Assembly (NCBI GenBank): GCA_963575745.1
Contig: CAUYUJ010009557.1
Coordinates: 1,021,684 to 1,085,683, forward strand
From: Prorocentrum cordatum
Lineage: Eukaryota > Sar > Dinophyceae > Prorocentrales > Prorocentraceae
DNA length: 64,000 bases
Direction: 5' to 3'
The notes beneath the pieces are model-generated. The model had not been told where the DNA came from. It saw only the letters and a program-made list of their open reading frames with translations, and made no database searches. Below are positions 43,240 through 53,810 of the stretch, one piece after another. Positions within the stretch are counted from its first letter, which is position 1. Each line of letters starts with the position of its first letter. Made by a program: the position numbers and the translations under genes.

Positions 43240-43343
43240 CCATATCGATGGCCTCACGGTATGGACTTGTCGGCTGCGATCCCATGGGTCGCGTATCCAC
43301 GGAGTCGCGCATCGGCGTCCAAACCGCGAGGGCATGGATATGG
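43240..43343. mobile_element. Small element with ~27-bp terminal inverted repeats
   Basis: The left arm starts CCATATCGATGGCCTCACGG and the right arm ends GAGGGCATGGATATGG; they pair over 27 bases with four mismatches. A decayed relative lies at 38104-38241. Non-coding, 104 bp. Confidence 0.65.
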
Positions 43344-43892
43344 CTGAGGTCGTCGCTCGGAAGCGATATCCTGGGAGCTTCCCATGGCGACCAGGGCGAT
43401 CTCCTCCACCGTGCAGCAAAGGTATCCCGATGGCACCAGCGATGCGGCGCCTCGCTGGCGCACCTCGGAGGTGCTGACCTCCCATCGGGCCGCCGTCGTC
43501 GTCCGCCTTCGTCGTCGCGGCCGTCGCCGTCGACGTCGTCGTCGTTGTAACCGTCGCTGCTCTCGTCGAACTAGAGTGCGCGAGCCTCCAGGGCGACATC
43601 CTGACTTCTGCCCCAGCGCTGCGCAGCGGCTGCACTTGATCACAGGTCGCTGGGATCGCTCGCGTACTTTCTACTCTTGTTCCCTACCTAGGCTCTGCCT
43701 AGAAAGGTTCTTACTCTGTTGGCTTAAAGGGGCCGGGCAGTGTAACCCGCCCCGGGCGGTTCCCCCGGTCCCCTGGGAGCCAAGCAAAAGCAACAGCACT
43801 GGTAAAAGCAAACGCGCGGTTCCCCCAGTTGCGCTCCCTGGGTGCCAAGCAAAAAAAAAGCAAAGGCAAAAGTGAAGGCAAAAGCGAAGGCA

Positions 43893-44150
43893 AAGCAAAA
43901 GCATAGCATAGCATAGCATAGCACAGCACATCATAGCATAGCGCAGCATAGCAAAGCCTAGCCTAGCCTAGCCTAGCCCAGCATAGCATTGCGCAGCATA
44001 GCAGAGCATAGCATAGCATAGCCTAGCCCAGCATAGCATTGCGCAGCATAGCATAGCATAGCATAGCATAGCCTAGTCTAGCCTAGCCCAGCATAGCATT
44101 GCGCAACATAGCATAGCATAGCATGGCATAGCATAGCTCAGCATAGCATC
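43893..44150 (+). repeat. AGCAT/AGCCT pentamer minisatellite
   Basis: Runs of AGCAT and AGCCT pentamers are arranged in a larger unit of ~70 bases (CAGCATAGCATTGCGCAGCA), repeated about three times. Confidence 0.9.
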
Positions 44151-45639
44151 TACTACCGCTATTGCTACAACTACGACGATGAGGAGAAGGAGGAGGACGG
44201 CGTTTACCGCTCCTACTAATGTTGTTTTCCTAGAGGCTCCAACTCCTAGGTAGGGTCGCACTGGGATAATTTGCTATCACTATCGTCATTGCTGCTAGGT
44301 GGGAGGTCGGGCCGCTCGCGGACGTAGCTCAAACGATCGAAAGTAGCCCCCGGGCGGGCAGCGGGTGTGCACTTGCGGGGAGGGGGACGTAGCCGAATCG
44401 GTCGATGCGACGCGTAGGGCCGGTGCCACACGTAGAGGTTGGCTCTTGTGCCCGTCGCAACCCTCCCCGTCGCCGCCGCCGCCGCGCGCAGCCGCCGCCG
44501 CGGCCGTCGTCGTTGCCACGCGCCGTGGTGCGCCGCCACAGACCGCTGGCCGCCGATCGCCCATCTCGTCGTCGTCGTCGTCCGCCGCCGCTCGCGGTCG
44601 CCGCTGGTCGCCGCAAATCCGCCCCGCGCCGCGGAACGGTTGACCTGCTCGATGATCAGCACCTCGTGGGGATTGGGGGGGCAGGGCGAAGCGAGGCGAG
44701 ACGACGCGAGGGAGTGGCCGCATTGGCCTCAGGAAGAAGGGGGCGGGTTAACGGGGGCAAGGGGACGCCGCCCCATGTCCTGCATGTCTTGGCGGGCGTG
44801 TCTACAAGTGGCCCCCCCTTCAGTGGCGATCCTGCTCATGTGTGACTTCGTCGATGGTTTGGTGCAAAAAAATTGAAAAACATAAATGTAAAATGATCAG
44901 TGTCGTAAAACCTTGTACTCCGGATTCCGCAATCATCGTGCATCTCCAAAAAAAGGGCAGAGGTTGGATTCCAGGCTGTTTCAATCAAGTTTGTTTCAAT
45001 CAGACGCTGCGCAAACAAAGTGTGATTCAAACGTGAATGCCTGTGATTGCCTCCTTTTCCTGCACTGCCTCCACATGGTCTGCCCCTGCCTTTTCCCATT
45101 TTTTTCCTCATTCGTTTCCCCCTATTCAGATTTCTGTTTCGGAATGGACCCTCTGGAAAAACTAGGAAGCACCCCGTCGGACCAAATACTGTATATAAAT
45201 ATAGCCGCACTAAAGATACACGCGCGTTTTGCGCGCGCCGAAGTTCTAACCAGTTCCAGCGCTTTAACAATCCCACAACTGCGTGCAAATACTCACGCAC
45301 ACACCAAACGGCAGGAGATTCCAACATGCAACAACCATAGGAAATGTGGACCGGACAGAAACGATTTCAGACAAGACGTGGCACCAAGACCCCAAAGAGC
45401 GCCCCAAGCAAACTCCGAAGGGCACTGTTAAAAGATCACGCGGGCGTCCAAATAAGTAAAGACAGGCTCGCACAGGGCCAAAATCAACCCCAGGGCGGGG
45501 CAAAAGATGTTTCGGAAAAACATCCCACGAATGACCGAAGATGGTCCAAAAGTGCACTTGAGAGACTCCCGGGCAGCGCCCCGAGAAAAAACGAAGGCCC
45601 GAGAGGGCTCCACGACTTGCCGTGAGCAGGCTCCAGAGG
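44151..45639. other. No supported gene
   Basis: 44460-44600 is CGTCGTC/CGCCGC-rich. 44870-45330 is AT-richer with a TATATAAATATA stretch near 45192. The LINE's 5' untranslated region may begin in the last few hundred bases, but no boundary is visible. Confidence 0.4.
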
Positions 45640-46280
45640 ATGGCCGAAGAGGGCTCAGGAATATATGCACATTGCGTCAAGATGGCCCCGAGAGGTGTTC
45701 CAACAAGGTTCCCCCCATACGTTGCCCTCGAGTTGGTGCGGCCGCGATGGGGAGGAAAAGGCTGGGTGGTGCGCGTGAAGGCGCCGCCCCAGGCCAAGGC
45801 ACAGCACGTCCTGGGCCTGCCCGATTGCGCGACCATCCAGGTGGTTCGGGACGTCCGGCGCCAGGAGGGCCTGACGCTGAAGCCCCTCGCACCCAGGCCC
45901 GTCGGCATCCGCAAGGACCTGCAGGAGAGTGAGGAGAAGAGGAAGCAGGCAGCAAAGGCCAAGGAACCCTGGCGCTATCCCGGCGCTGTTAGGGCACAGT
46001 CACAGACAGCGGCGACCGAGGGCCAGCAGCCCGGCAAAGGCGCAGCAACCATGGACATCGACGGCAACTCTCATGAGGAGGAGGAGCCGGCCTCCAAGAA
46101 GAGCAAGTTCTTCCCCACAAAGGCCATGGGATACCGCATCTGGAACTTGGGTGGAACAGGCGACTGCTTCTACCGTGCAGTTGGGGCAATGGTGGCGGTA
46201 CAGGAAGGCAGGAAAGTCGACGATGTGGCCAAGAACATCGTCAACTTTGCGGCCAAACTCTGTGCGGAGACGGCAGGGAA
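45640..46280 (+). pseudogene. LINE ORF1, N-terminal part with OTU cysteine box
   Basis: The start was taken at ATG 45640; ATG 45682 (MAPRGVPTRFPPYVALELV) is equally plausible. A basic, Lys-rich region and an acidic patch (NSHEEEEPASKK) precede GYRIWNLGGTGDCFYRAVGA. The GDCFYRAV part is the catalytic-cysteine box of OTU-family proteases, with Cys codon 46165-46167. The residue three before Cys, usually Asp, is Thr here. The frame is lost near 46275, and the protein continues one frame over. OTU proteases remove ubiquitin; whether this one did is inference. Confidence 0.75.
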
Positions 46281-46700
46281 GGCGAGATCTGGAAGGACAG
46301 CTGGGTCGAGGATCCCGCCACGAACACGACCCTGGAGATGGGGCCCGTACCAACCACGTGGGCGGAATGGGTGTCAGCCTGTGCATGGCAGACCAGGTGG
46401 GTTGATGAATGTGCCGCCGCGGCCTATCTCTTAGAATGGCGCGGTGACTCGTTAGGTTGTGCACCAGAACGATGCCTGAGTGAAGGGCTGGTGATTAACC
46501 CCCCTGATGGACTCACAGGAAAGCGAGCGAAGCTCCGTGCCAAGACAATGGCAGCCCCGCCGGTGCCAGCACTTCTGAAAGGTGGACATTACGTGGCCAT
46601 ACACAAAAAATGGCACGGAAACTGCTTGGCACATGGCTTGGGCGGAGCCTCCCAAGGAACAACATGCACCAGCCCTTCTTCGCGGAGCGGGACGGGCTGA
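46281..46700 (+). pseudogene. LINE ORF1, OTU histidine half
   Basis: After the frame change the protein reads EIWKDSWVEDPATNTTLEM, WAEWVSACAWQTRWVDECA and finally PALLKGGHYVAIHKKWHGN. GGHYVAI fits the OTU catalytic histidine (codon 46587-46589). Together with the Cys box this gives about 140 residues, a normal OTU core length. The frame fails again soon after ~46640. Confidence 0.7.
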
Positions 46701-47574
46701 TGACGACGATGGTCTTGGCAGCTGGTGCGCGGTCAGCCTCACCTCGACCTCCTCCCTGGGCGGCGGGGCAGCGGCGGCAGCGGCGGCAACAGCGGCGCCG
46801 GACAGCAAGGCAGACGCACCACCTTCAGATCGAGGATCTTTGTGGTTCGAGACGGGGATTCGGGCCTCCCCGCCCAAGCCCTGGAGGAGTTCCGACGAGG
46901 CGCCATGTGAGTCCCCACTGGGCTCGCACGCGGCCTCCATCGGCAAGGATGGCCTCAGCAGCTGGTCCAAGGTGAGTGTTGCCAGCGGTAGGCTCAGCCA
47001 GCAGTAGGAGCAGAGAGAAGCGCAGTGCCCCAGCTGACCCCGGAGCGTCCACTAGCAGGAAGACGAGGAAGAGTTCACGGACAGCCGACGCCGACACCAC
47101 CACCAAAGGCGCCCTGCCTACGATCCCCGAGCAGGACGGGCTGGGCGAGGACGTCGGCGACGACCTCGACTCCATCTCCCCCACGGTCCCGATCGACACC
47201 GGTCTGCAGGGGCCGCCGGTAGAGCCCCAGGCCATTACCCAGGCTGGAGCGGGCGCCATGGCGATATCAACCCACAGTCAGCGCAGGGCGGCACATGCGC
47301 GGGGCTGCGCCGACCGGAGGGCGCGCAGCACCGAGCTCGCAGCGATGCCGTACCGCCTCGGCAGTACGTCTGCAACCGTGGCCTGGACCTGTCCTGTGCC
47401 AGGCTGCCAGCAGGTGATCGACGGCAAGAGGAGTGAGGTCTCGAGCCAGTGGACGGCCACGGCCAGCAGAAAGGAAAGGCCCCCGAGCTCGACGAGCACA
47501 CCCTGGCTATATAGCGCCTCCAGGGTCGCATCCAGAAACACATCAGGACTTGCCACAGCGGGAAGCAGCGGGAG
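46701..47574 (+). pseudogene. LINE ORF1, linker and broken first zinc finger
   Basis: A low-complexity Ser/Ala/Asp-rich linker leads to TCPVPGCQQVI (two Cys). The partner histidines appear in another frame as GRIQKHIRTCH, about 140 bases later. A C2H2-type finger was therefore present but is now split by a frame change. Confidence 0.55.
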
Positions 47575-48380
47575 GTGTTCAGCTGGAAGAGGGAACAGGC
47601 CACGGAAATCAAGCCGGCCACGGAGCAGGCGACCCGCGAGAAGCTCCAGCTCCCTGAGGGCGTGCCCACGCCCAGCGAGCTCATGGTGAAGAAGTGCCCT
47701 TCGTGTGACGCCTGGTACCTCAACTTCCTCAACAGAACGCAGAGGGAGGTCGGCGTGAGGGAGCACAGGACCACGGTGCATGCCAAGGAGGCTGAGGCAC
47801 AGAAGGAACGCACGCGCGCCACGCACAAGGCGCAGAAGTTTGAGGATGAGAGGGCCGCCAAAGCTGGAGAGGAGCCGAGGTGGCTTGCGGGAGAGAATGC
47901 GAGCAAGAGGAACCTGAAGAGGTACCACGACGTCGCCGAGCACGACTCCGCCGTCATGGACCGCATAAGAGGCAGAGGGAGGAGAGGAAGAGGAGGCAGA
48001 GGGAGGAGAAGGCAGCAGCGCAGGAGACCGACGCCCCAGCACCTGCCGGCAGCCACCCGCCGATCTCTCGAACGGCACGGCCGGCCTTTGGGCTGCCGGC
48101 CCAAGGCCAGCCCCACGGACAGGGGGCGGACAGCTCCTGCCCTCCCTCCACACGCGCATGCCGCAGCATACGAGGGAGAGGCACAGCTGCTGAAGCAAGG
48201 GGTTGGCCCCTCCAATGGCCACCTTGTCGCCACGGCTGGAACCGACTCGGAATACTGGGGAACGGCCGTCGGAGTGACAGCCGACGACGACCAGCGAGGC
48301 TCCATGAGAGGAGGAGACGCCAGGGCAAAACAAAGGCAATGGCCCCAGGCACGGGGCCCGGAGCGACAGGAACAGCGACC
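47575..48380 (+). pseudogene. LINE second C2H2-like finger and basic region
   Basis: KKCPSCDAWYLNFL gives two Cys (47695-47706) and VREHRTTVH gives two His; the C-to-H spacing is longer than in classic fingers. A charged coiled region (EAEAQKERTRATHKAQKFED) and an Arg-rich stretch follow. Nucleic-acid binding is the likely role, by analogy with other LINE ORF1 proteins. Confidence 0.55.
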
Positions 48381-49110
48381 TCAGGCTCTGGTGCGTCTAC
48401 GTTGCCAAGCGCGCTGCTGCGAGGACGGCGGTGGAGGCGGCCATGGGCCAGGGCGGAGAGCATCGACCTGGTCTTCATACAGGAGACCAGCCACTCGCTC
48501 GATGACTTCCGGAGGCTGCGACACTCTCTGGCCAGGAGAGGCTACCGCGCCTACCAGGCTGCCAGTCAGCGCAGGCAGGACGGCGGGTGGGGAGGAGTGA
48601 TCACGCGCGTCTCCTCCCGACTCTGTCAGCGGCTGCTCTGGGGCAGAGCCGGCCAAGGAGGGCAAGTGCTGGCCGTCGAGGCCAGTGGCGTGGTGTGGGT
48701 CCACTGCCACGTCCCGCCCCTGGCCAACCTACAGGCAGCCATCAACGGCATCGCCGACGACCTGGCCATCGACTTTGCCAGGCGCTGGATGGCCCTCGGG
48801 GACTGGAACAAGCTGCCCCGCCTGATGAAGCCGCCCGCATGGACGACCCAGGTGGGAGTACGCGATCGAGGAGGCGAATGGTTCCCACCAGGTACGACGC
48901 GCAGCGCTGTATCGACCATGGGTTCACCTACGGTGTGGACGTTGCTCGTGCAGCTTTTGGTGACCACAAACTGTATGATGACAAGATCATCGACATGGAC
49001 GTGCGGTGCCCCGGATGCGGCAGGTTCATGCCCACGCAGCACCTGGGGAGACCATCAGGAGTACCCCAGGACACCTGTGTCGAGGTCACGGAGCGCTTCT
49101 GGAATGACCG
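48381..49110 (+). pseudogene. LINE APE-type endonuclease
   Basis: Nicks target DNA to prime reverse transcription. Motifs: IDLVFIQETSHSLDDF (catalytic Glu at 48482-48484), GGWGGVITRVSSRL, WVHCHVPP, ALGDWNKLP (usually GDFN; Asp 48801-48803) and, in another frame, FGDHKLYDDKIID as the C-terminal DH motif. One frame change lies between 48840 and 48880. Confidence 0.8.
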
Positions 49111-49860
49111 ACACGATCAGCATTGGCAAGGGCTGCGCTGTCCCTTCGAGTCGGGTGACCTGCAGGTGCAAGGCTGGATTGACAAGCCGTGGAAGGACTT
49201 CACCAACGCGGTGGAGGACACCATGAGGGAACCGGCGGAGTCTTTGGCGATGCCTGGCTTCACCCAGGACGCCGACGACGACGGTGACGCCGACCTGACG
49301 CAGAAGGTGGAGGAAAGGTGGGCCCCGGTAGACTATAGGGGAGCCCCTCTCAGCTACGAGCGGCCTCCTCGCCGCGCGGTCCCCGTGAGGGCTGGGCAGA
49401 GGGCCGCCTTGAGGAAGGGAGCGGCATGCATCCAGGTGGACTGGCCCGCTCGGCAAGCAGCGGCAGCGGGCAGCTGCCGGCAGCGCCGTGTGGCAAAGAC
49501 CCTAGGCCGGCTCAGGAGGCTGCACTGGCTCGAGAGCCACGGGAGGAGCAGCACCAGCGAGGCTGGGGAGCTGAGGATCAGGATAGACCGAGCTGCAGCA
49601 CTGCGGCTCCAGGAGCAGCAGGCACAGCCACTGGTCAGCAGGCTGCAGAGGGTGCAGGGGCTGATCCACGACCACGAGAGGCTGCTGACTACACACCAGG
49701 AGGCGGACAAGCGACAGCGCCTCAACAAGTGTGGGTGGACGACATGCAAGACCCGAGGCGTGCTGCCGCCGGCGCCGGCCGCGAAGGCGGGCGCAGGGGG
49801 GATCTCCAGGAGCACGGGCGAGGCGCTCGACGGGCTCTGGGAGGAGTGGCGCGGGTCTGG
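49111..49860 (+). pseudogene. LINE endonuclease-RT linker
   Basis: One frame reads as ordinary charged protein (VTERFWNDRHDQHWQGLR, DKPWKDFTNAVEDTMREPA, LRRLHWLESHGRSS, LQRVQGLIHDHERLLTTHQE). It has no named domain and matches the usual spacer between endonuclease and RT. A frame change occurs near 49740. Confidence 0.65.
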
Positions 49861-50850
49861 GACCAGGCCTGCCCGGAGCCTGGCGCCTGGACGGCGCACC
49901 TGGAGGCCAACCTCCCTCGCTTCGACGAGGGCCGTTGGCCCGACCTCGACGTCTTCGATCTCAGGGACACGCTGCGCAAACTGCGAGGCTCTTCGGCGGG
50001 CCCCGACGGCTGGACGGGCGACGGGTTGGAGGCCGCGGACTTCCTGCTGGAGGCCGTGGAGCATCTCTTGCCGTCGCTCGGACGTCCATTTCCCGTGCAT
50101 TTTTCGGTTTCGTGCGTGTTTTTTTGCTCGATGGTACAAGGATGGTCCTCGATGGTTCTCGCCGAGGAAAAATGCACACGTCCGAGCGATGCCAAGACCT
50201 CTACAGCACCTTCGAAGGCCACGGCAAGGTCCCCACAGCCTGGAGGAGCATCCGGCAGGCACACATCCCCAAGATGGACATCGACGCTGCTGGCGGGGCC
50301 ATCGCCGTGGAGGCGCTGAGGCCCATCGCAGGGACGAGCGCAGGGTACTGATTGTGGGCCAGCTCCCGATTCAGATCGGGGGCCTGCGCCCGGTGGATCG
50401 ACAAGTGGTGGGACGACGACATGCTCGGCTGCCGCCGCCAGGCCATGGCGGCGGAGGGAGTGGCATGGGCGTCTGGACAGGTGGCGCAGGACAGCTTCCT
50501 GCGCTCCAGGGGCTACGCGCTCCCCTTCGACCGCACGTTCCCGCAGGTGGCGGAGGCAGCACTCGACATCCTGAGGCTCACAGGTGGCATCAATGGCCTG
50601 CTGGCGGAGGTCTGGCAGCACCAGGAGAGGTGGCTCCAGCTCGGCAGGGCGGTCCACCCCGACAGGCAGGAGGTCACCTCGAGCCTCTTGCAGGGCGGTC
50701 CGTTCTCGCCGATCGCTCTCTCAGCCATCCTCCTGGCGCCGCTGAGGAAGGTCAAGGAACGCTGCCCCAAGGTGCAGACCCGACTGTGCGTCGACGATAG
50801 GACGTGGACAAGCTCGACGCCGTCCACCGCGTTGCAGGCAGGCGCCGAGT
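49861..50850 (+). pseudogene. LINE reverse transcriptase, interrupted
   Basis: LRGSSAGPDGWTGDGLE is the RT entry motif (GPDG). A 130-base inverted-repeat insertion (50067-50196) breaks the next helix. It resumes with GHGKVPTAWRSIRQAHIPK and EALRPIAGTSA (motifs 1-2). Another frame carries DKWWDDDMLGCRRQ, LLQGGPFSPIALSAIL (the usual QGCPLSP) and TRLCVDDRTW, where CVDD replaces YADD (50787-50798). Catalytic Asp residues are present, but the frame is broken at least twice. Confidence 0.8.
50067..50196. mobile_element. 130-bp inverted-repeat insertion inside the RT
   Basis: CTTGCCGTCGCTCGGACGT (50067-50085) pairs with 50178-50196 with two mismatches. An inner pair (GTGCATTTTTC at 50095, mirrored before 50177) extends the stem. 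RT protein is natural on both sides and missing inside, so this is an insertion. It could be a MITE or an introner-like sequence. No splice consensus is evident. Confidence 0.65.
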
Positions 50851-51074
50851 AGGACCTGGCCTCCCATGTCTTCGGCTTCAAGGAGATTGCAGGCGAGACC
50901 TGCAGGCTCCACAAGACCACGCATAGCAGGCGGAGGCTGCGTCAGAGTGGCACAGTGATTCTACCGAGGTGTTCCTCGCCGCGGACGTGCTGGGCAGCAA
51001 GGTCACTAGGGGCGTCCACCGGGCCATCTCCCGCAAGGAGAAGAAGAGGTTGCAGGACTCGCACGAGCATTAAA

Positions 51075-51237
51075 TTAAGTCGGGCCTGTCCATCTACAGG
51101 AGGACGATTAAAACATAGTCAAAAGTAGTCTGGGGACTATGTTTTAAATTGGTTTTCTAAACACCATTTTGAAGTATTTTTGGAACATCTTGAATTTTTC
51201 GCCCACAATTCCCCTGTAAGGGACAGGCCCGACTTAA
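51075..51237. mobile_element. TTAA-ended MITE-like element, copy 2
   Basis: 163 bp, starting TTAAGTCGGGCCTGTCC and ending with the mirror image up to TTAA, with an ACAGG word next to each arm. TTAA at both ends suggests a piggyBac-like target preference. It lies in the LINE between RT and the CCHC knuckle. Confidence 0.85.
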
Positions 51238-51404
51238 CACGAGCAGCTGGCGCCCGCGGCCAGGTTGCCAACGCAGAGGCCGGAGAGGATCAGAGTGGCG
51301 CAGGCCGGCCGCCTGGCCGAGGACTGCTCTGGCTGGATGGAGCAGGCCCCGCCCTGCGACGACGCCACAAAGGCCGCCTGGGCCATGGCACAGATCGGCA
51401 AGAC

Positions 51405-51564
51405 TTCGATCGGGCCTGTCCCCCTACAGGCGGATTGTGGGCGAAAAATTAAGCATGCTCCAGAAATGCTCCAGAAATGTTCAAAAATTGTCAAAAAAAC
51501 GTCTCGGGACTATTTTTCAACTATCTCTGAATATCCCTCCTGTAGAGGGACAGGCCCGACTTAA
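51405..51564. mobile_element. TTAA-ended MITE-like element, copy 3
   Basis: 160 bp, opposite orientation to copy 2: its left end shares CGGGCCTGTCC, CTACAGG and GATTGTGGGCGAAAAAT with the right end of copy 2. The left terminal TTAA has decayed (TTCGATCGGG). Only ~167 bp separate it from copy 2. Confidence 0.85.
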
Positions 51565-51789
51565 GGCAAGACCCCCTTGTTCTCGATCGTACCGCGCCGG
51601 CGCCTGGCGCTAGGGCATCGAAGTTCAGAGCCCAGCACGACACGCTCCTCGCCTGCGCCAGGGTGGAGAGGCAGCCCCGTGCGAGAGGTGCCCTCGCCCA
51701 CGTGCCCTGGAGGCGCGCCGGCACGACAGGGACGGCGGCAGGCTTGCAGCGACACCTCGCCTGGACGGGGTGTCTGCGCCAGGAGGCGC

Positions 51790-52429
51790 CGCCCTAGAGC
51801 TGGAGGCACGTGAGCATCCAGGACAGCACGCTCTCGCTGGACGCGCAATCGCCCGATTGGAAAAATCCGCGGCTGCTGGGCCACATGCCGCGCGAGGCGT
51901 GGCGGTGTGAGATGCACGTGGAGACGATCATCTCGGACAGGCACGAGATGGTCGCGGTCAGGGCCGCGGAACGGGGCCTGGCGAGCTACGATGAAAAGCG
52001 CACCAAGGCCGTGCAAACCCTCTGTCAGGAAGACAGGCAGCAGCTGTGAGTGCTGACGGGAGCGGTGGTCTTCCCGCTGGCAGCTTCCATCATGTCCACC
52101 TTCGGCGGCGACTCCGGACGCTGCCCGTGGTGTGGGTGCGAGCAGGGAGACTTGGACCACGCGGTGTGGGCCTGCGGCGGAGTCGGAGGGGAGGCCGTTG
52201 CCCCGTCCAGGCGACCCGTTCCACCGGCGGCTCTTTTGGCCGACGGGCCGGAAGGAACGGCAGGTCGCCGACGCCCTCATCCTCCAGTGGGGGGGTCGAG
52301 GTCGACAGGCGAATCAGGAACTGGAGATACAATGCCGACGGCGCCCTAGCACAGTTCGGAGTCACACTCGGGCACGAGGAGGAGGAAGAGGAGGAGGCCA
52401 GCCAGCCCGCGCAGCACCCGCCTGCCTAG
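51790..52429 (+). pseudogene. LINE C-terminal region with CCHC knuckle
   Basis: One frame reads SIQDSTLSLDAQSPDWKN and MHVETIISDRHEMVAVRA, then TGA at 52047-52049, then continues to CPWCGCEQGDLDHAVWAC (52122-52175), a CX2CX8HX4C knuckle typical of LINE C-termini. The protein tail is Glu/Ala-rich and ends near 52429. Confidence 0.75.
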
Positions 52430-52762
52430 GCGGCCCCCCGCGCGTGGTCGCCCAGACGGCCCCGCGCGATATCCTCAATTTCTCCCCAAGGTAATATGAG
52501 GAGGGAGATGGATAATTTGGGAGAAGGAGACATCACACGCACCGAATGCGCCCCCCTCGCCCACGCGGCGCCCCCCTCGCCCACACGGCACACTGTTTAT
52601 ATGGAATTTCAAAGCTATGAAAACGGGAACGCCTCTGGATTGCACAGAGAACCCTTGTTGATAAGGGGCACCGCTGAATACCACAAAATCCATATGTTTG
52701 AAAAACATACAGTACACAGGTCTCTACGGAAAAAAAAGCCCCTGAGAATTCTACGCGCGCGC
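52430..52762. other. No supported gene
   Basis: Possible LINE 3' untranslated region. No poly-A tail seen. Confidence 0.35.
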
Positions 52763-52976
52763 GCCACAACGCCTGCGAACACCGCGACGCCTGTGTGCAC
52801 CACAGCAGCCGCGTGAAACGCAGCGTCGGTGCACAGTGCCTGCGTGCACCACAGCGCTTGCGCACACCACAACGCCTGTGTACACCGCGGCAACCGCGTG
52901 CAACGCAGCGCCGGCGTGCAAACCGCTGCCTGCGTGAACCACAGCGCCCGCGCACACCACAACGCCTGCGGGAACA
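52763..52976 (+). repeat. 18-bp tandem array, third locus
   Basis: About 12 degenerate units of the same family as 23900-24232 (CACCACAACGCCTGTGTA words), forward orientation. It lacks the 41-bp edge sequence shared by the other two arrays. Confidence 0.75.
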
Positions 52977-53689
52977 TGCGCGGGGCATCCCAGTCTCGAT
53001 CTTCTTCATGGCACTGGGTCTACAATCGTTACGCGCAGTAAAGACAGGTGGTAAGGACGCCACGCTATGAGAAACCGAAGTTGGGATTTTTGGCAAAAGC
53101 TGTCCAATGGAAACGGCAAAGGACAGGCCGCATAGGCAAGGACGCAAGGTGTGCCCTGGAGAAGGCGCGCGTCCTTATTAGGCGCGTCGACTGTATCGCA
53201 CTGCAAACGAGCACTGGCCAGAAGCCATACTGGTCCAACCAACCTGCGGTAGCTGAGCCATCGACGTCGACGAAGACGACGACGGTATGGCTACGCTATA
53301 CTTTTCCCGTCCCGCGTCCACAATTACATATTCCACAACAACTTGCCCCCGATCGCTTTGTGGCCCTCGCGCAGCGGGCGCCCCGCGCGCGCAGCCGGCG
53401 CCCCGCCTCTGTCCGCTCCGTGCCACAAGCCCCTGGCCAGTGGGAAACGAGCTCCCGCATTCTGCATCTGCTGCCCAACCGACCTGCCGCCTTCAGAGTG
53501 GGCGCCTTGGCACTGAGTCCGCCTAACTTATGCGCACCGCAATAGCCTGCAAGCGCCACGACGCGCATGTGAGTACCCAAACATGCCTTGCAGCACCACG
53601 CCATGCCTGCGAGCTCGGCGCCGCAACAGGCAGGGAGCCTGCGAGCGCCCGCGCCACGTCTGCAAGCACAACGCCAGGACTGCGGGGGG
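52977..53689. other. No supported gene
   Basis: Mixed sequence; CGACGACGAC near 53270-53285. No motif. Confidence 0.4.
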
Positions 53690-53810
53690 TCCGCTTCCAG
53701 CATGGAAGGGGGGGCCCAGGCCCCCCCCTCCCAGCACGATCACTGGCGTTGCCCGGGGGGGGGGTCCGGGTAACGACCGTTGCGCCGGGGGGGGAAAAAC
53801 TTTGCTGGAG
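53690..53810 (+). repeat. G- and C-run cluster at the LINE 2 truncation point
   Basis: Runs of 7-10 G or C (53706-53713, 53722-53728, 53753-53763, 53788-53797) lie exactly where LINE 2 coding sequence stops. G-quadruplex potential. Confidence 0.7.

Larger units (their letters stand above)
45640..52429 (+). mobile_element. Decayed LINE-type retrotransposon 1
   Basis: In order: OTU-like protease, zinc-finger region, APE-type endonuclease, reverse transcriptase, and a C-terminal CCHC knuckle, spread over all three forward frames by many small indels plus stops (for example TGA 52047-52049). The order endonuclease-RT-CCHC is that of APE-bearing LINEs. Three small inverted-repeat elements (50067-50196, 51075-51237, 51405-51564) interrupt it. 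No target duplication or poly-A tail was found, so the ends are approximate. Confidence 0.85.
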
